From Streptomyces sp. A2-16 (GTDB lineage: Bacteria > Actinomycetota > Actinomycetes > Streptomycetales > Streptomycetaceae): a stretch of 64,000 nt of DNA. Positions within the stretch are counted from its first letter, which is position 1; each line of letters starts with the position of its first letter. Of the stretch, positions 1 through 7,915 are shown one piece after another. The translations under genes and the position numbers were made by a program. The notes under the pieces are model-generated. The model was not told the DNA's origin, ran no database searches, and saw nothing but the letters and a program-made list of their open reading frames with translations. The stretch lies in contig NZ_CP063808.1 of assembly GCF_018128905.1 (NCBI RefSeq), positions 4,960,001 through 5,024,000 of the forward strand, read 5' to 3'.

Positions 1-62
1 GTGAAGGCGTGTGCTGCGCGCGGCATCTCATCGGGGGAGCCGCGCGCGGCACACGCCTTCAC
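1..62 (-). terminator. Strong hairpin, terminator of the ligase gene
   Basis: Positions 1-24 and 39-62 form a 24-base inverted repeat with a single G-U position and a 14-base loop. It lies about 50 bases beyond the stop of the leftward acyl-CoA ligase gene, so it can end that transcript; it may also serve a gene to the left of the window. There is no U-tract, which is normal for high-GC actinomycetes. Confidence 0.75.
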
Positions 63-114
63 GGCTGCGGGGCGCCGCGGGACGGCCGTCGCCGAACCCG
101 CGTCCGGCCGGAGG

Positions 115-1608
115 TCAGCCGCATCGGTCCCACGTCCCCCCGGTCACCCCCCGCTCCCGCAGCACCGATTTGCGCACCTTCCCCGTCTCCGTGAGCGGCA
201 ACGCCTCGACCACGTCCACATACCGTGGCACCGCGAAGGCGGGAAGCTCCTCTGCGCAGTGCCGCGCCAGCTGCGCCGGATCGAGCGTGCGGCCGGCGCG
301 CGGGACGACCGCCACCATCACCTCGTCCTCGGCCAGTGCGGACGGGACCGGGAACGCGGCTGCCTCGACGACATCGGGATGCACCCGCAGCGCGGCCTCG
401 ACCTCGTACGACGAGATGTTCTCGCCCCGGCGCCGGATGCAGTCCTTGACCCGGTCGACGAAACGGAACCAGCCGTCGGGCTCGCGCACCACCCGGTCAC
501 CGGTGCGGCGCCACGCACCCGGGTCCGGTGTCACATCGCCCAGATAGCCCGTGGCGAAGGCATGCTCCTGATCGGTGCGGACGACGAGTTCCCCTGGCGT
601 ACCGTCCGGCACGGGTGCGAGGTCCGCTCCGACGACTCGCGCCTCGAAGCCGTCACGCACCGTGCCCATGTAGCCGGGACGGCAGTCCTGCGGCGTGGAG
701 CCGATGACCATGTTGGTCTCCGTGGAGCCGAACCCGTCGACGAGGGCCACGCCGAACCGCTCGCGGAACACCTCCCACAGCGCACCAGGGGTGCCCGGGC
801 CGAGTCCGCGCCAGGCCCGGTGCGCGCGGTCGGCGGGCCCGGGGGGCTGCGCGAGCAGCATCGGCACCATGGCGCCGAGCACATACACGCAGGTGGCGCC
901 GGTCTCGGCGGCCCGCGTCCAGTGGCGCGAGGCGGAGAACCGGCGGTCCACCACCAGGGATGCCCCCACCGTCATCGCCTGCGCCAGCGTGTTGAGCGCG
1001 TTGGTGTGGAACAGGGGCAGGCACGTGTAGAGCGTGTCGTCGGCGGTCAGGCGCAGCGAGTCGGCCACGTTCCGGCCCCACCAGGCGAACTGGGCGTGCG
1101 GGCAGCGCACGCCGCGGGAGGGGCCTGTGGTGCCGGAGGTGAACAGGACGGCGGCCGTGTCACCGGGACGGGACGGGTGGGTGTCGAGCGCCTTCTCGAG
1201 GCCGGGGACCGGGGCCTGCGGCGAACCGGTCACCCACACCTCCCCCGCGTATCCCACGTGCTCCACGCGTGCGGCCAGTTCCTCCTCCGCGTACAGGAAC
1301 CGCGGCTGCGAGGCGTCCAGCGCGTGCCGGAGCAGGCGTCCGTGCAGTGCCGTGTTGAGCGGGACCACGACCGCGCCGAGCCAGGCACAGCCGAGCACCA
1401 GGTCGATCAGTTCGACGCGGTTGGACAGCAGCGCGGCGACCCGGTCCCCCGGGCGGCAGCCGCGGGCCGCCAGCGCGCCGGCCATCGTGGCCGCGGCCGT
1501 GCGCGTCTGCGCGTAGGTGCGCGTGGTTCCGTCGAGGCTCAGGAAGGCCCGTTCGCCGTGGTGAGCGGCCGCCGCGTCGACCAGGCCGGGAATCGTCAGG
1601 CGGTTCAT
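115..1608 (-). CDS. AMP-dependent acyl-CoA synthetase/ligase (CaiC-like)
   Basis: Adenylate-forming enzyme of about 497 residues, expected to convert a carboxylic acid, ATP and CoA to the acyl-CoA in the cytosol. Visible motifs: P-loop LFTSGTTGPSRGV, the A5 motif GFGSTETN, the A7 segment TGDRVVREPDGWFRFVDR with RRRGENIS after it, and the C-terminal catalytic lysine in LTETGKVRK. The start at 1608 (MNRLTIPGL) is preferred; an in-frame start at 1680 would add 24 residues without family character. The gene is divergent from the Rieske oxygenase and probably activates an aromatic or side-chain acid of the same pathway. The overall pattern resembles crotonobetaine/carnitine-CoA ligases, but the substrate cannot be read from sequence. 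Confidence 0.9.
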   Translation of the reverse strand: MNRLTIPGLVDAAAAHHGERAFLSLDGTTRTYAQTRTAAATMAGALAARGCRPGDRVAALLSNRVELIDLVLGCAWLGAVVVPLNTALHGRLLRHALDASQPRFLYAEEELAARVEHVGYAGEVWVTGSPQAPVPGLEKALDTHPSRPGDTAAVLFTSGTTGPSRGVRCPHAQFAWWGRNVADSLRLTADDTLYTCLPLFHTNALNTLAQAMTVGASLVVDRRFSASRHWTRAAETGATCVYVLGAMVPMLLAQPPGPADRAHRAWRGLGPGTPGALWEVFRERFGVALVDGFGSTETNMVIGSTPQDCRPGYMGTVRDGFEARVVGADLAPVPDGTPGELVVRTDQEHAFATGYLGDVTPDPGAWRRTGDRVVREPDGWFRFVDRVKDCIRRRGENISSYEVEAALRVHPDVVEAAAFPVPSALAEDEVMVAVVPRAGRTLDPAQLARHCAEELPAFAVPRYVDVVEALPLTETGKVRKSVLRERGVTGGTWDRCG

Positions 1609-1684
1609 GAACGGATGCTGTCCGCCCCCGCCCTGAGCGATCAAGGTCCGTGGTTCGCTGACCGGTCCGCCGCACGGCACGGTC

Positions 1685-1697
1685 CGTTCACCGGAAC
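1685..1697. promoter_or_regulatory. Candidate IclR-type operator (copy 1)
   Basis: CGTTCACCGGAAC, with GTTC/GAAC inverted arms, lies between the divergent ligase and Rieske genes. An almost identical string, GCTCACCGGAAC, stands at 6528-6539 upstream of the ferredoxin reductase. The two copies sit at the two promoter regions of the catabolic cluster, and an IclR regulator is encoded between them. Assignment to that regulator is inference. Confidence 0.4.
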
Positions 1698-1771
1698 AGG
1701 TTCATAGGCAGGCACCGCGCCGCGCCGGATGCTCGTGCGGCACACCCACTGGAGCAGGAGGCCACGACGAG

Positions 1772-3019
1772 ATGACGACGAGCGAACGACCCCTCGCTGC
1801 ACGCAAGAGCACGGCGAAGGAGCCCGCCAAGGCGCCACGCGCATCCGCCGACAAGATCGGCCGGCAGGACTGGTCTTCCTGGCCCCACTACGACAAGGCG
1901 GCGTCCGGTTTCCGCGGCTACTGGTACCCGGTCACCTGGGCCAGCCACATCACAGGCGCCCCGAAGCCCTTCACGATCTGCGGCGAGAAGATCACGCTGA
2001 TCCGTGACAACGGCAAGGTGTACGCGCTGCACAACCGCTGCCCGCACCGCGGCGTCCCGCTGTCCGAGGGCAACCAGCAGTTCCCCGGCACAGTCAGCTG
2101 CCCCTATCACGGCTGGACCTTCGACCTGCCCACGGGCAATCTGTCCGCGGTCATCACCGACGGTCCCGGCTGCCGCCTCACGGGCAAGCTGAGCGTGCGC
2201 ACCTACGCCGTCGAGGAGCGGCTCGGCATGGTCTGGGTGTACATCCCCCTCGCCGAGGAGGAGCCGCACCCGATCGACGAGCAGTTGCCCGAGGAGCTGG
2301 TGTCGAACGCCTTCGTGATGGGCGGCCGTTTCGATCCGCGCGGCGGCAACTGGCGCTTCGCCTGCGAGAACGGCTTCGACGAAGGACACGCCAAGTACCT
2401 CCACCGCACGGCACTGTGGCGCCTGTTCAAGCCGATGCCGACGTGGAACATCACCCGGATCGTGCCGAAGGACCGCTGGATCTACCGCGTGCAGGACGAG
2501 GTCTACTGGGAGGCCGACTTCCCGGGCGTGGGCCGCTGGACCAACAAGCGGTGGTGGATGAAGCAGCCGCCGGAGGGGACGTTCAACCTCGGCAACACCG
2601 GCGCGACCGACAAGGTCGACCCGGTGATCGAGTCCCAGGACTTCCCCGGCTTCGCGTCGCTGTCGATGCCGGGCGTGCTGCGGATCGCCTACCCCAACTT
2701 CATGCACTACGAGTTCTACGTGCCGATCGACGCCGACAACCACATGTACGTCGGCGTGATGGTCAACTTCAAACAGGGCTGGGACACCCTCCGCTTCTAC
2801 GGCAAGTACCTCGGTGCCATCCGCTGGCTGTTCCACGGCCAGTTCTCGGGCCAGGACGCCTGGATGGTCGACGTGACCGACGCGCCACCGGAGAAGCTCT
2901 ACCGCCCCGACGTGTCGCTGACCGCCTGGCGCAACCTCAGCGAGGAGGAGTACGGCAAGAAGCTCGCCGCCGCCGGCGTCACCGAACCCACCACGGACAC
3001 CACGGAAACGGAGGCCTGA
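1772..3019 (+). CDS. Rieske non-heme iron oxygenase, terminal oxygenase subunit
   Basis: 415-residue ring-hydroxylating oxygenase alpha subunit. The Rieske [2Fe-2S] ligands are C90-x-H92 and C110-x2-H113 (CPHRG and CPYHGW). The mononuclear iron site is the N200-x2-D203-x2-H206-x4-H211 pattern (NGFDEGHAKYLH). The N-terminal segment GFRGYWYPVTWA is typical of the CarAa/2-oxoquinoline-8-monooxygenase type, which acts without a beta subunit; none is encoded here. A reductase and a ferredoxin downstream complete a three-component system. It presumably hydroxylates an aromatic or N-heteroaromatic ring ahead of the extradiol dioxygenase. A ribosome site AGGAGG lies about 9 bases before the ATG. Upstream lies a putative IclR-type operator. 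Confidence 0.92.
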   Translation: MTTSERPLAARKSTAKEPAKAPRASADKIGRQDWSSWPHYDKAASGFRGYWYPVTWASHITGAPKPFTICGEKITLIRDNGKVYALHNRCPHRGVPLSEGNQQFPGTVSCPYHGWTFDLPTGNLSAVITDGPGCRLTGKLSVRTYAVEERLGMVWVYIPLAEEEPHPIDEQLPEELVSNAFVMGGRFDPRGGNWRFACENGFDEGHAKYLHRTALWRLFKPMPTWNITRIVPKDRWIYRVQDEVYWEADFPGVGRWTNKRWWMKQPPEGTFNLGNTGATDKVDPVIESQDFPGFASLSMPGVLRIAYPNFMHYEFYVPIDADNHMYVGVMVNFKQGWDTLRFYGKYLGAIRWLFHGQFSGQDAWMVDVTDAPPEKLYRPDVSLTAWRNLSEEEYGKKLAAAGVTEPTTDTTETEA

Positions 3020-3021
3020 TC

Positions 3022-3138
3022 ATGGTCCGCACCCTGTTCAAGATCCTGCTCGGCGTCGCCATCGCGGTGGCACTCCCCCGCGCCAGGAACCGCTTCGCGC
3101 AGACGACGCTGACCCAGGTGCACCGGATCAACCAGTGA
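3022..3138 (+). CDS. 38-residue single-span membrane peptide
   Basis: Small gene starting 3 bases after the Rieske stop; its TGA overlaps the GTG start of the next gene (GTGA). The peptide has a basic N-terminus (MVRTLFK), one hydrophobic span (ILLGVAIAVAL) and a polar basic tail ending in HRINQ. Translational coupling on both sides and the codon bias support a real gene. I do not recognise a family. It might anchor or help assemble a pathway component at the membrane, but that is speculation. Confidence 0.6.
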   Translation: MVRTLFKILLGVAIAVALPRARNRFAQTTLTQVHRINQ

Positions 3139-4529
3139 CCGGGGACCAACCCGTCGACGAGCCCTCCGGACTCTCCGGGCTCGACGAGCAGCGTCGCGCC
3201 TGGGTCACGGAGGCCTGGGAGCATGTCACCGACGAACGGCTGCGCGAGCTGATCGTCGGCCTCGTCGGAATCGCCAGCCCGACCGGGGACGAGCGACCGC
3301 TCGCCGAGTTCATCGCCGGGAACCTCGCATCGGTCGGGCTGCGCTCGGCCTGTCAGCCGCTCGACGCCCGCCAGGCGAACGCGTGGGCTCGGCTCGAGGG
3401 CGACGGCACCGGACCCGATCTGATGCTGTACGCGCCCATCGACACCCTGACTGTGGGTGACGAGAGCGAGGACGTGCCGTGGATCGGGCCGAAGCTGCGC
3501 GAGGACATGCGTCCCGAGGCCACCGTCTACGACGACCTGGTGACCGGCCTCGGCGCCTCCAACCCCAAAGGCCACGCGGCCTGCGTGATGATGGCCGCCG
3601 AGGCGATCGCACTGTCCGGGGTTCCGCTGACCGGGGACCTGGTGGCCGCGTTCGGCGCCGGCGGCATGCCGACCAACGCCCGGCCGGGCAGCGATCGGCT
3701 CAACACCGGCCAGGGGGTGGGCTGCTCGTTCCTCCTCGAACAGGGCGTCCACACCGACTACGCGGTCATAGCCAAGCCGGGATGGACCGTGTCGTGGGAC
3801 GAGGTCGGCCTGGTCTGGTTCGAGGTGACGGTGCACGGCACCCACACCTATGTGGGCTCGCGCCACCGGCTCCCGTACGACAACGCGATCACCCGCGCCG
3901 GCGACGTCGTACGGCACCTGGAGCAGTGGTTCGCCGAGTACGCGAAGCGGCACACCGGCGGCACGGTCTCGCCGCAGGGCATCGTGTCGTCGGTGCGGGG
4001 CGGCTGGCCGCGCATGGCCGCGGTGACCACGGCTGCCTGCAACCTGCGGGTCGACCTGCGGATCGCCCCGCAGACGAGGCCCCTGCAGGCGAAGCGTGAA
4101 TTCACCGCGGCCATCGCGGAGTTGAAGCGCTCGATGCCGGGGCTCGACGCCAAGGTCGAGATGGTCCTCGCCATCCCGGGGACCACCACCAGCCGGGAGA
4201 GCTGGATCTTCCGCAGTGCGGTCGCCGGGTGGGAGGCCCTCGAAGGGCGCCCGCACGAGGTCCTGAACGGCAACAGCGGCGCGACCGACGCGAACATCCT
4301 GCGTGCACGCGGCATCCCCACGGTCCGCGTCGGCATGCCGAAAGTGGCCGAGGCACCCTTCGACATCGACTTCGCCCGCGGCATGAACACCGTCTCCGTA
4401 TGGGAGATGCAGAAACTGACCCGCCATCTGATCCGCACGGCGGTCGACACCGTGACCCGAACCCGCGCGGAGTGCGACTCCGCCCGGGAGTCCGGGCCCG
4501 CCATGAAGCCGGAAGGAGCAACGGCATGA
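3135..4529 (+). CDS. M20-fold hydrolase-like protein lacking the usual metal ligands
   Basis: 464 residues with the layout of the M20 peptidase/deacylase superfamily: catalytic part 1 (about 30-215), lid domain with VHGTHTYVG (233-241) and NAITRAG, then catalytic part 2 with SGATDANILRARGIPTVRVG. Every position that normally binds the two zinc ions appears replaced: HxD reads P101-I-D103, the bridging Asp is N143 (GASNPKG), the Glu-Glu pair is G-A-G-G (174-177), the next acidic ligand is K214 (AKPG), and the C-terminal His region reads GMNTVSV. D103 and the lid histidine remain. It starts at GTG 3135, overlapping the peptide gene, and its own end overlaps the dioxygenase gene (ATGA). Its role could be amide or ester hydrolysis by a different mechanism, or a non-catalytic function. 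Confidence 0.82.
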   Translation: MTGDQPVDEPSGLSGLDEQRRAWVTEAWEHVTDERLRELIVGLVGIASPTGDERPLAEFIAGNLASVGLRSACQPLDARQANAWARLEGDGTGPDLMLYAPIDTLTVGDESEDVPWIGPKLREDMRPEATVYDDLVTGLGASNPKGHAACVMMAAEAIALSGVPLTGDLVAAFGAGGMPTNARPGSDRLNTGQGVGCSFLLEQGVHTDYAVIAKPGWTVSWDEVGLVWFEVTVHGTHTYVGSRHRLPYDNAITRAGDVVRHLEQWFAEYAKRHTGGTVSPQGIVSSVRGGWPRMAAVTTAACNLRVDLRIAPQTRPLQAKREFTAAIAELKRSMPGLDAKVEMVLAIPGTTTSRESWIFRSAVAGWEALEGRPHEVLNGNSGATDANILRARGIPTVRVGMPKVAEAPFDIDFARGMNTVSVWEMQKLTRHLIRTAVDTVTRTRAECDSARESGPAMKPEGATA

Positions 4530-5485
4530 GCGAGATCGTGCTCGGTGTGGGGGCCTCCCACAGCACGTTGATGAACACGCACTGGGAGGAGACCCTCCAC
4601 AAGGACCGCGCCGAACGCTTCCGTGACGCACTCGGCCAGGCCCGCGACGAACTGGCCCGCGTCCGCCCCGACACCGTCGTCCTGATCGGCTCGAACCACT
4701 TCCGCGGCTTCTGGCTCGACCTGATCCCGCCGTTCACGCTGGGCGTCGGGGAGTGCATCGCGAGCGGCGAGTCCGGGACACCGAAGGGCCCGCAGCCGGT
4801 CGATGTGCCGCTCGCGCAGCACATCGCCGGCTCGCTGGTGCAGAGCGGCCGGTTCGATCCGGCGTTCTCCGCCCGGCTCCAGATCGACCACGGGCAGTCG
4901 CACGCCATCCAGTACCTGCTCGACGGGCTCGACGTGGAGATCGTGCCGCTGGTGGTGAACGTCTTCGCGCACCCGCTGCCGACCCTTCAGCGATGTCAGG
5001 AGCTGGGGGTCGCCATCCGCGAGGCCGTCCTCGCCTTCCCCGGCGACCGGCGGGTCGCGGTGGTCGGCTCGGGCGGACTCTCGCACCGGCTGCCGTGGCC
5101 GGACTGGCGCGAACCGCACGGCGACGACGAGGAGTTCATGGTCGGCGCGTGGCTCAACGGCCGCGAGAACTGGCAGGACTACGACACCCGCCGCCGCGAG
5201 ATCATCCGGGCCGCCGAGGCCTCCCTGACCCCGGAGTTCGACAACGAGTTCCTCACCCTTCTCGAACGCGGCGAGGCGCACCGCCTCACCGCGTACACGA
5301 CCGAGGAACTGGAGAAGGCGGCGGGCAACGGCGCACAGGAGCTTCGGACATGGCTCCTGATGGCCGCCGCCCTCGATCATGCGCCCGCACGGCGTCTGGC
5401 GTACGAGCCGATACCCGAGTGGCTCACCGGGATGGGCGTCGCGGTCATCGACCCGGCGTCCGCGGACGCGGGGCAGTCGGCATGA
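4526..5485 (+). CDS. MhpB-like class III extradiol ring-cleavage dioxygenase (LigB superfamily)
   Basis: 319 residues. It resembles 2,3-dihydroxyphenylpropionate 1,2-dioxygenase along its length: GASHSTLM near the start (metal His12), SNHFRGF, PPFTLGVG, QIDHGQSHAIQYLL, VVGSGGLSHRLP, and the end block PIPEWLTGMG. These enzymes use Fe(II) to open catechol-type rings next to the hydroxyls. Start ATG 4526 overlaps the previous stop (ATGA), and its stop overlaps the IclR start in the same way. The likely substrate is the dihydroxylated product made after the Rieske step; the exact catechol is unknown. The MhpB-like character points to a ring carrying a short carboxylic side chain. Confidence 0.9.
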   Translation: MSEIVLGVGASHSTLMNTHWEETLHKDRAERFRDALGQARDELARVRPDTVVLIGSNHFRGFWLDLIPPFTLGVGECIASGESGTPKGPQPVDVPLAQHIAGSLVQSGRFDPAFSARLQIDHGQSHAIQYLLDGLDVEIVPLVVNVFAHPLPTLQRCQELGVAIREAVLAFPGDRRVAVVGSGGLSHRLPWPDWREPHGDDEEFMVGAWLNGRENWQDYDTRRREIIRAAEASLTPEFDNEFLTLLERGEAHRLTAYTTEELEKAAGNGAQELRTWLLMAAALDHAPARRLAYEPIPEWLTGMGVAVIDPASADAGQSA

Positions 5486-6351
5486 AAGCGCCGGCCGACG
5501 TGAGGCTGGCCGGTCACCACCCCCTCGCCCACCCGGTCGCGCACCCGGCGCCGCAGGGACTGATGTACGCGGCACACCGCGCCGCGCCGGCGCCCGCGAG
5601 CGAGGAGGCGGGCGGGGCCGACTCCATGAACTCCGTTCTGGGGAAGGTCCGTCCGATCCTGGAGGCCTTCACCTCCGACGACGCCGCCCTCTCGCTCGCC
5701 GAGCTGGTGCGCCGTTCAGGGGCGGCCAAGGCCACGGTGCACCGGCTGGCCCAGGAGCTGGTGACCTGGGGGCTGCTGGAGCGGGAGGGGTGCGACTACC
5801 GACTCGGACTGCGTCTGTTCGAGCTGGGGCAGCGGGTGCACCGTCAGCGCATCCTGCGCGAGGCCGTGCAGCCGTACATGGAGGATCTCCTCCTGATCAC
5901 CCGGGAGACCATCCACTTCGCCATCCACGACAGCCTGGACGTCGTCTACCTGGACAAGATCTTCCCGCACCGCGGGCTCAACGCCGAGTCCCGGGTGGCG
6001 GGCCGACTGCCCCTGTACTGCACGGGCACCGGCAAGGCGATCCTCGCCTTCTCGCCGCCGTCGCTCTTCGTCGACGTGGTCCGGGGCGGCCTCAAGCCGA
6101 TCACCCGCCACACGGTGGTCTCGCCGGGCCGTCTGCGCGCCCAGCTCGACCGGATCCGGGAGGAGGGCATCGTCCTGGAGTCCGAGGAGATCAGACTCGG
6201 CTACGCGAGCCTTGCCGTTCCGGTGTTCGCGGGCGGCACCACACTGGTGGGCGCGCTGTCCATCACGGCGCCCACCTACCGGATGGACGCGGCTGGGTAC
6301 GCGACGGCACTGCGGACGGCCGCGCTCGGGATCGGGCGTTCTCTGGCCTGA
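5482..6351 (+). CDS. IclR-family transcriptional regulator
   Basis: About 289 residues from ATG 5482, which overlaps the dioxygenase stop. The conserved part begins at an internal ATG at 5626 (MNSVLGKVRPIL). The winged helix-turn-helix covers LSLAELVRRSGAAKATVHRLAQ, followed by the effector-binding domain with YLDKIFPHRG, LPLYCTGTGKAILA and EEIRLGYASLAVPV. The extra 48 N-terminal residues (His/Ala/Pro rich) are not a family feature, so the start at 5626 is a real alternative. It sits inside the catabolic operon and probably controls it through the paired GTTCACCGGAAC-type motifs upstream of both transcription units. A very strong terminator follows directly. Confidence 0.9.
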   Translation: MKAPADVRLAGHHPLAHPVAHPAPQGLMYAAHRAAPAPASEEAGGADSMNSVLGKVRPILEAFTSDDAALSLAELVRRSGAAKATVHRLAQELVTWGLLEREGCDYRLGLRLFELGQRVHRQRILREAVQPYMEDLLLITRETIHFAIHDSLDVVYLDKIFPHRGLNAESRVAGRLPLYCTGTGKAILAFSPPSLFVDVVRGGLKPITRHTVVSPGRLRAQLDRIREEGIVLESEEIRLGYASLAVPVFAGGTTLVGALSITAPTYRMDAAGYATALRTAALGIGRSLA

Positions 6352-6422
6352 GTGCTCTGCCGGACGCCCGGTCGCAGGTCCGCTGTGCGACCGGGTGGTT
6401 GTTGAGAAAAGCAGTACACGCG

Positions 6423-6468
6423 GCACACAGCGAGGGGCCCGCCGGACGGCGGGCCCCTCGCTGTGTGC
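6423..6468 (+). terminator. Perfect 21-bp hairpin terminator
   Basis: Positions 6423-6443 and 6448-6468 are perfect inverted repeats around a four-base loop (GGAC). It ends the transcription unit 1772-6351 and separates it from the reductase/ferredoxin/hydratase unit. Confidence 0.85.
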
Positions 6469-6527
6469 TCCACAGACACCGACGCCCCGCCGCACACCGC
6501 CCGACCTGCTGCGTCTTGATGCGTACC

Positions 6528-6539
6528 GCTCACCGGAAC
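6528..6539. promoter_or_regulatory. Candidate IclR-type operator (copy 2)
   Basis: GCTCACCGGAAC matches the motif at 1686-1697 in 11 of 12 bases and lies 44 bases before the reductase start. It suggests co-regulation of the second unit of the cluster with the first. Confidence 0.4.
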
Positions 6540-6582
6540 GACTCCGTAGGGAGAAACGGTCCTCGTTCCTACGCTCGCCGAC

Positions 6583-7587
6583 ATGAGCCAACTCACCGAC
6601 GACACCGGCGTCCTGACCACCGACGTCCTGATCATCGGCGCCGGTCCGGCGGGCCTCTACGGCGCCTACTACGCCGGGTTCCGGGGCCTGACCGTCACCG
6701 TCATGGACGTCCTGCCCCAGCTCGGCGGGCAGATCAGCGCCATGTATCCCGAGAAGCCGATCTTCGACATCGCCGGCTTCCTCTCCGTGCGGGGCCGCGA
6801 CCTGGTCGACGGCCTCGTGGCCCAGGCCGAGTCGTACTCCCCGCGCTACCTCCTGGGCCACCGGGCCGCCGAGCTGACGCACGACGCCGACGGCCTGCCG
6901 GTCGTCCGCAGCGACCAGGGGGCGACGGTGCGCGCCAAGGCAGTCGTCATCACGGGTGGCGTGGGGACGTTCACCCCACGCCCGCTGCCCGCCGGAGAGG
7001 AGTTCCTCGGGCGCGGACTCGAGTACTTCGTGCCGGACCCGCTCGTGCACGCGGACCGGGACGTGGTGGTCGTCGGCGGCGGGGACAGCGCCTTCGACTG
7101 GGCAGCCCTCCTCGCGCCGATCTCCCGGTCGGTCACCCTCGTGCACCGCACCGCCCGCTTCCGCGCCCACGCGGCGTCGGTCGAGAAGGTCCGCTCCCTC
7201 GGCGTGGAGATCGTCACCGACTGCGAGGTCAGCCGGCTCACCGGCGCCGACCGGGTGGAGCAGGCCGAGATACAGCACCGCACCACCAAGGAGACCCGTC
7301 TCGTCCCGGCCGGAACCGTGGTCGCCGCACTCGGCTTCATCGCCGACCTCGGCCCGCTCCAGCACTGGGGGCTGAATCTCCAGGCCCGGAAGATCACCGT
7401 CGACACCCACATGGCGACCAACCTGCCCCGGGTGTTCGCCGCGGGCGACATCACCGACTACCCCGGAAAGGTCCGCCTCATCTCGGTCGGCTTCGGCGAG
7501 GCCGCCACCGCCGTCAACAACGCGGCCACCGTCATCGACCCGGAAGCTGCCCTGTTCCCCGGGCACTCCACCGAGAAGGAGCACTGA
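6583..7587 (+). CDS. Ferredoxin-NAD(P)+ reductase (thioredoxin-reductase-like)
   Basis: 334-residue flavoprotein. The FAD-binding GxGxxG is at 19-24 (GAGPAG), the NAD(P)-binding motif VVGGGDSAFDW at 164-174, and the C-terminal FAD motif is VFAAGDITDYPG. The redox CxxC of true thioredoxin reductases is absent, which fits the YumC-type ferredoxin reductases. It should pass electrons from NAD(P)H to the ferredoxin encoded 7 bases downstream and so to the Rieske oxygenase. No strong ribosome site precedes ATG 6583; a leaderless or short-leader transcript is possible. Confidence 0.9.
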   Translation: MSQLTDDTGVLTTDVLIIGAGPAGLYGAYYAGFRGLTVTVMDVLPQLGGQISAMYPEKPIFDIAGFLSVRGRDLVDGLVAQAESYSPRYLLGHRAAELTHDADGLPVVRSDQGATVRAKAVVITGGVGTFTPRPLPAGEEFLGRGLEYFVPDPLVHADRDVVVVGGGDSAFDWAALLAPISRSVTLVHRTARFRAHAASVEKVRSLGVEIVTDCEVSRLTGADRVEQAEIQHRTTKETRLVPAGTVVAALGFIADLGPLQHWGLNLQARKITVDTHMATNLPRVFAAGDITDYPGKVRLISVGFGEAATAVNNAATVIDPEAALFPGHSTEKEH

Positions 7588-7594
7588 GCACACC

Positions 7595-7915
7595 ATGGCG
7601 TACGTCATCGGCGCGTCCTGCGTCGACATCATGGACCGGTCCTGCATGGAGGAGTGCCCGGTCGACTGCATCTACGAGGGCGAGCGCAAGCTCTACATCA
7701 ACCCGGTGGAGTGCATCGACTGCGGCGCCTGCGAAGTCGCCTGCCCCGAGCAGGCGATCACGGTGGACCGCAAGGCGGACCCCGAATTCCGCGAGGACAA
7801 CCGGCGCTTCTTCACGGAGGCACTCCCCGGCCGCGACAGCGCGCTCGGCTCCCCGGGCGGGGCCACACCGCTGGGTCCCGTCGGCGTCGACACGCCCATG
7901 GTGAGTTCCTTGTGA
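7595..7915 (+). CDS. 7Fe-type ferredoxin (FdxA-like)
   Basis: 106 residues. The Cys pattern C9-x7-C17-x3-C21 followed by CIDCGACEVACP matches the [3Fe-4S][4Fe-4S] arrangement of Azotobacter ferredoxin I, including the extra Cys25. After the core there is a Gly/Pro-rich tail of about 25 residues. It lies between reductase and hydratase, and its stop overlaps the hydratase GTG start. It is the probable electron carrier for the Rieske oxygenase, which is notable because most Rieske systems use a 2Fe-2S carrier; 3Fe-4S and 7Fe carriers are better known from actinomycete P450s. Confidence 0.92.
   Translation: MAYVIGASCVDIMDRSCMEECPVDCIYEGERKLYINPVECIDCGACEVACPEQAITVDRKADPEFREDNRRFFTEALPGRDSALGSPGGATPLGPVGVDTPMVSSL

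Noticed and set aside
1..1707. Long rightward open frame opposite the CoA ligase
   Set aside because: Its translation is Arg/His/Gly-rich with no family signature, whereas the leftward frame has all the adenylate-forming motifs; high-GC DNA routinely leaves such shadows open.
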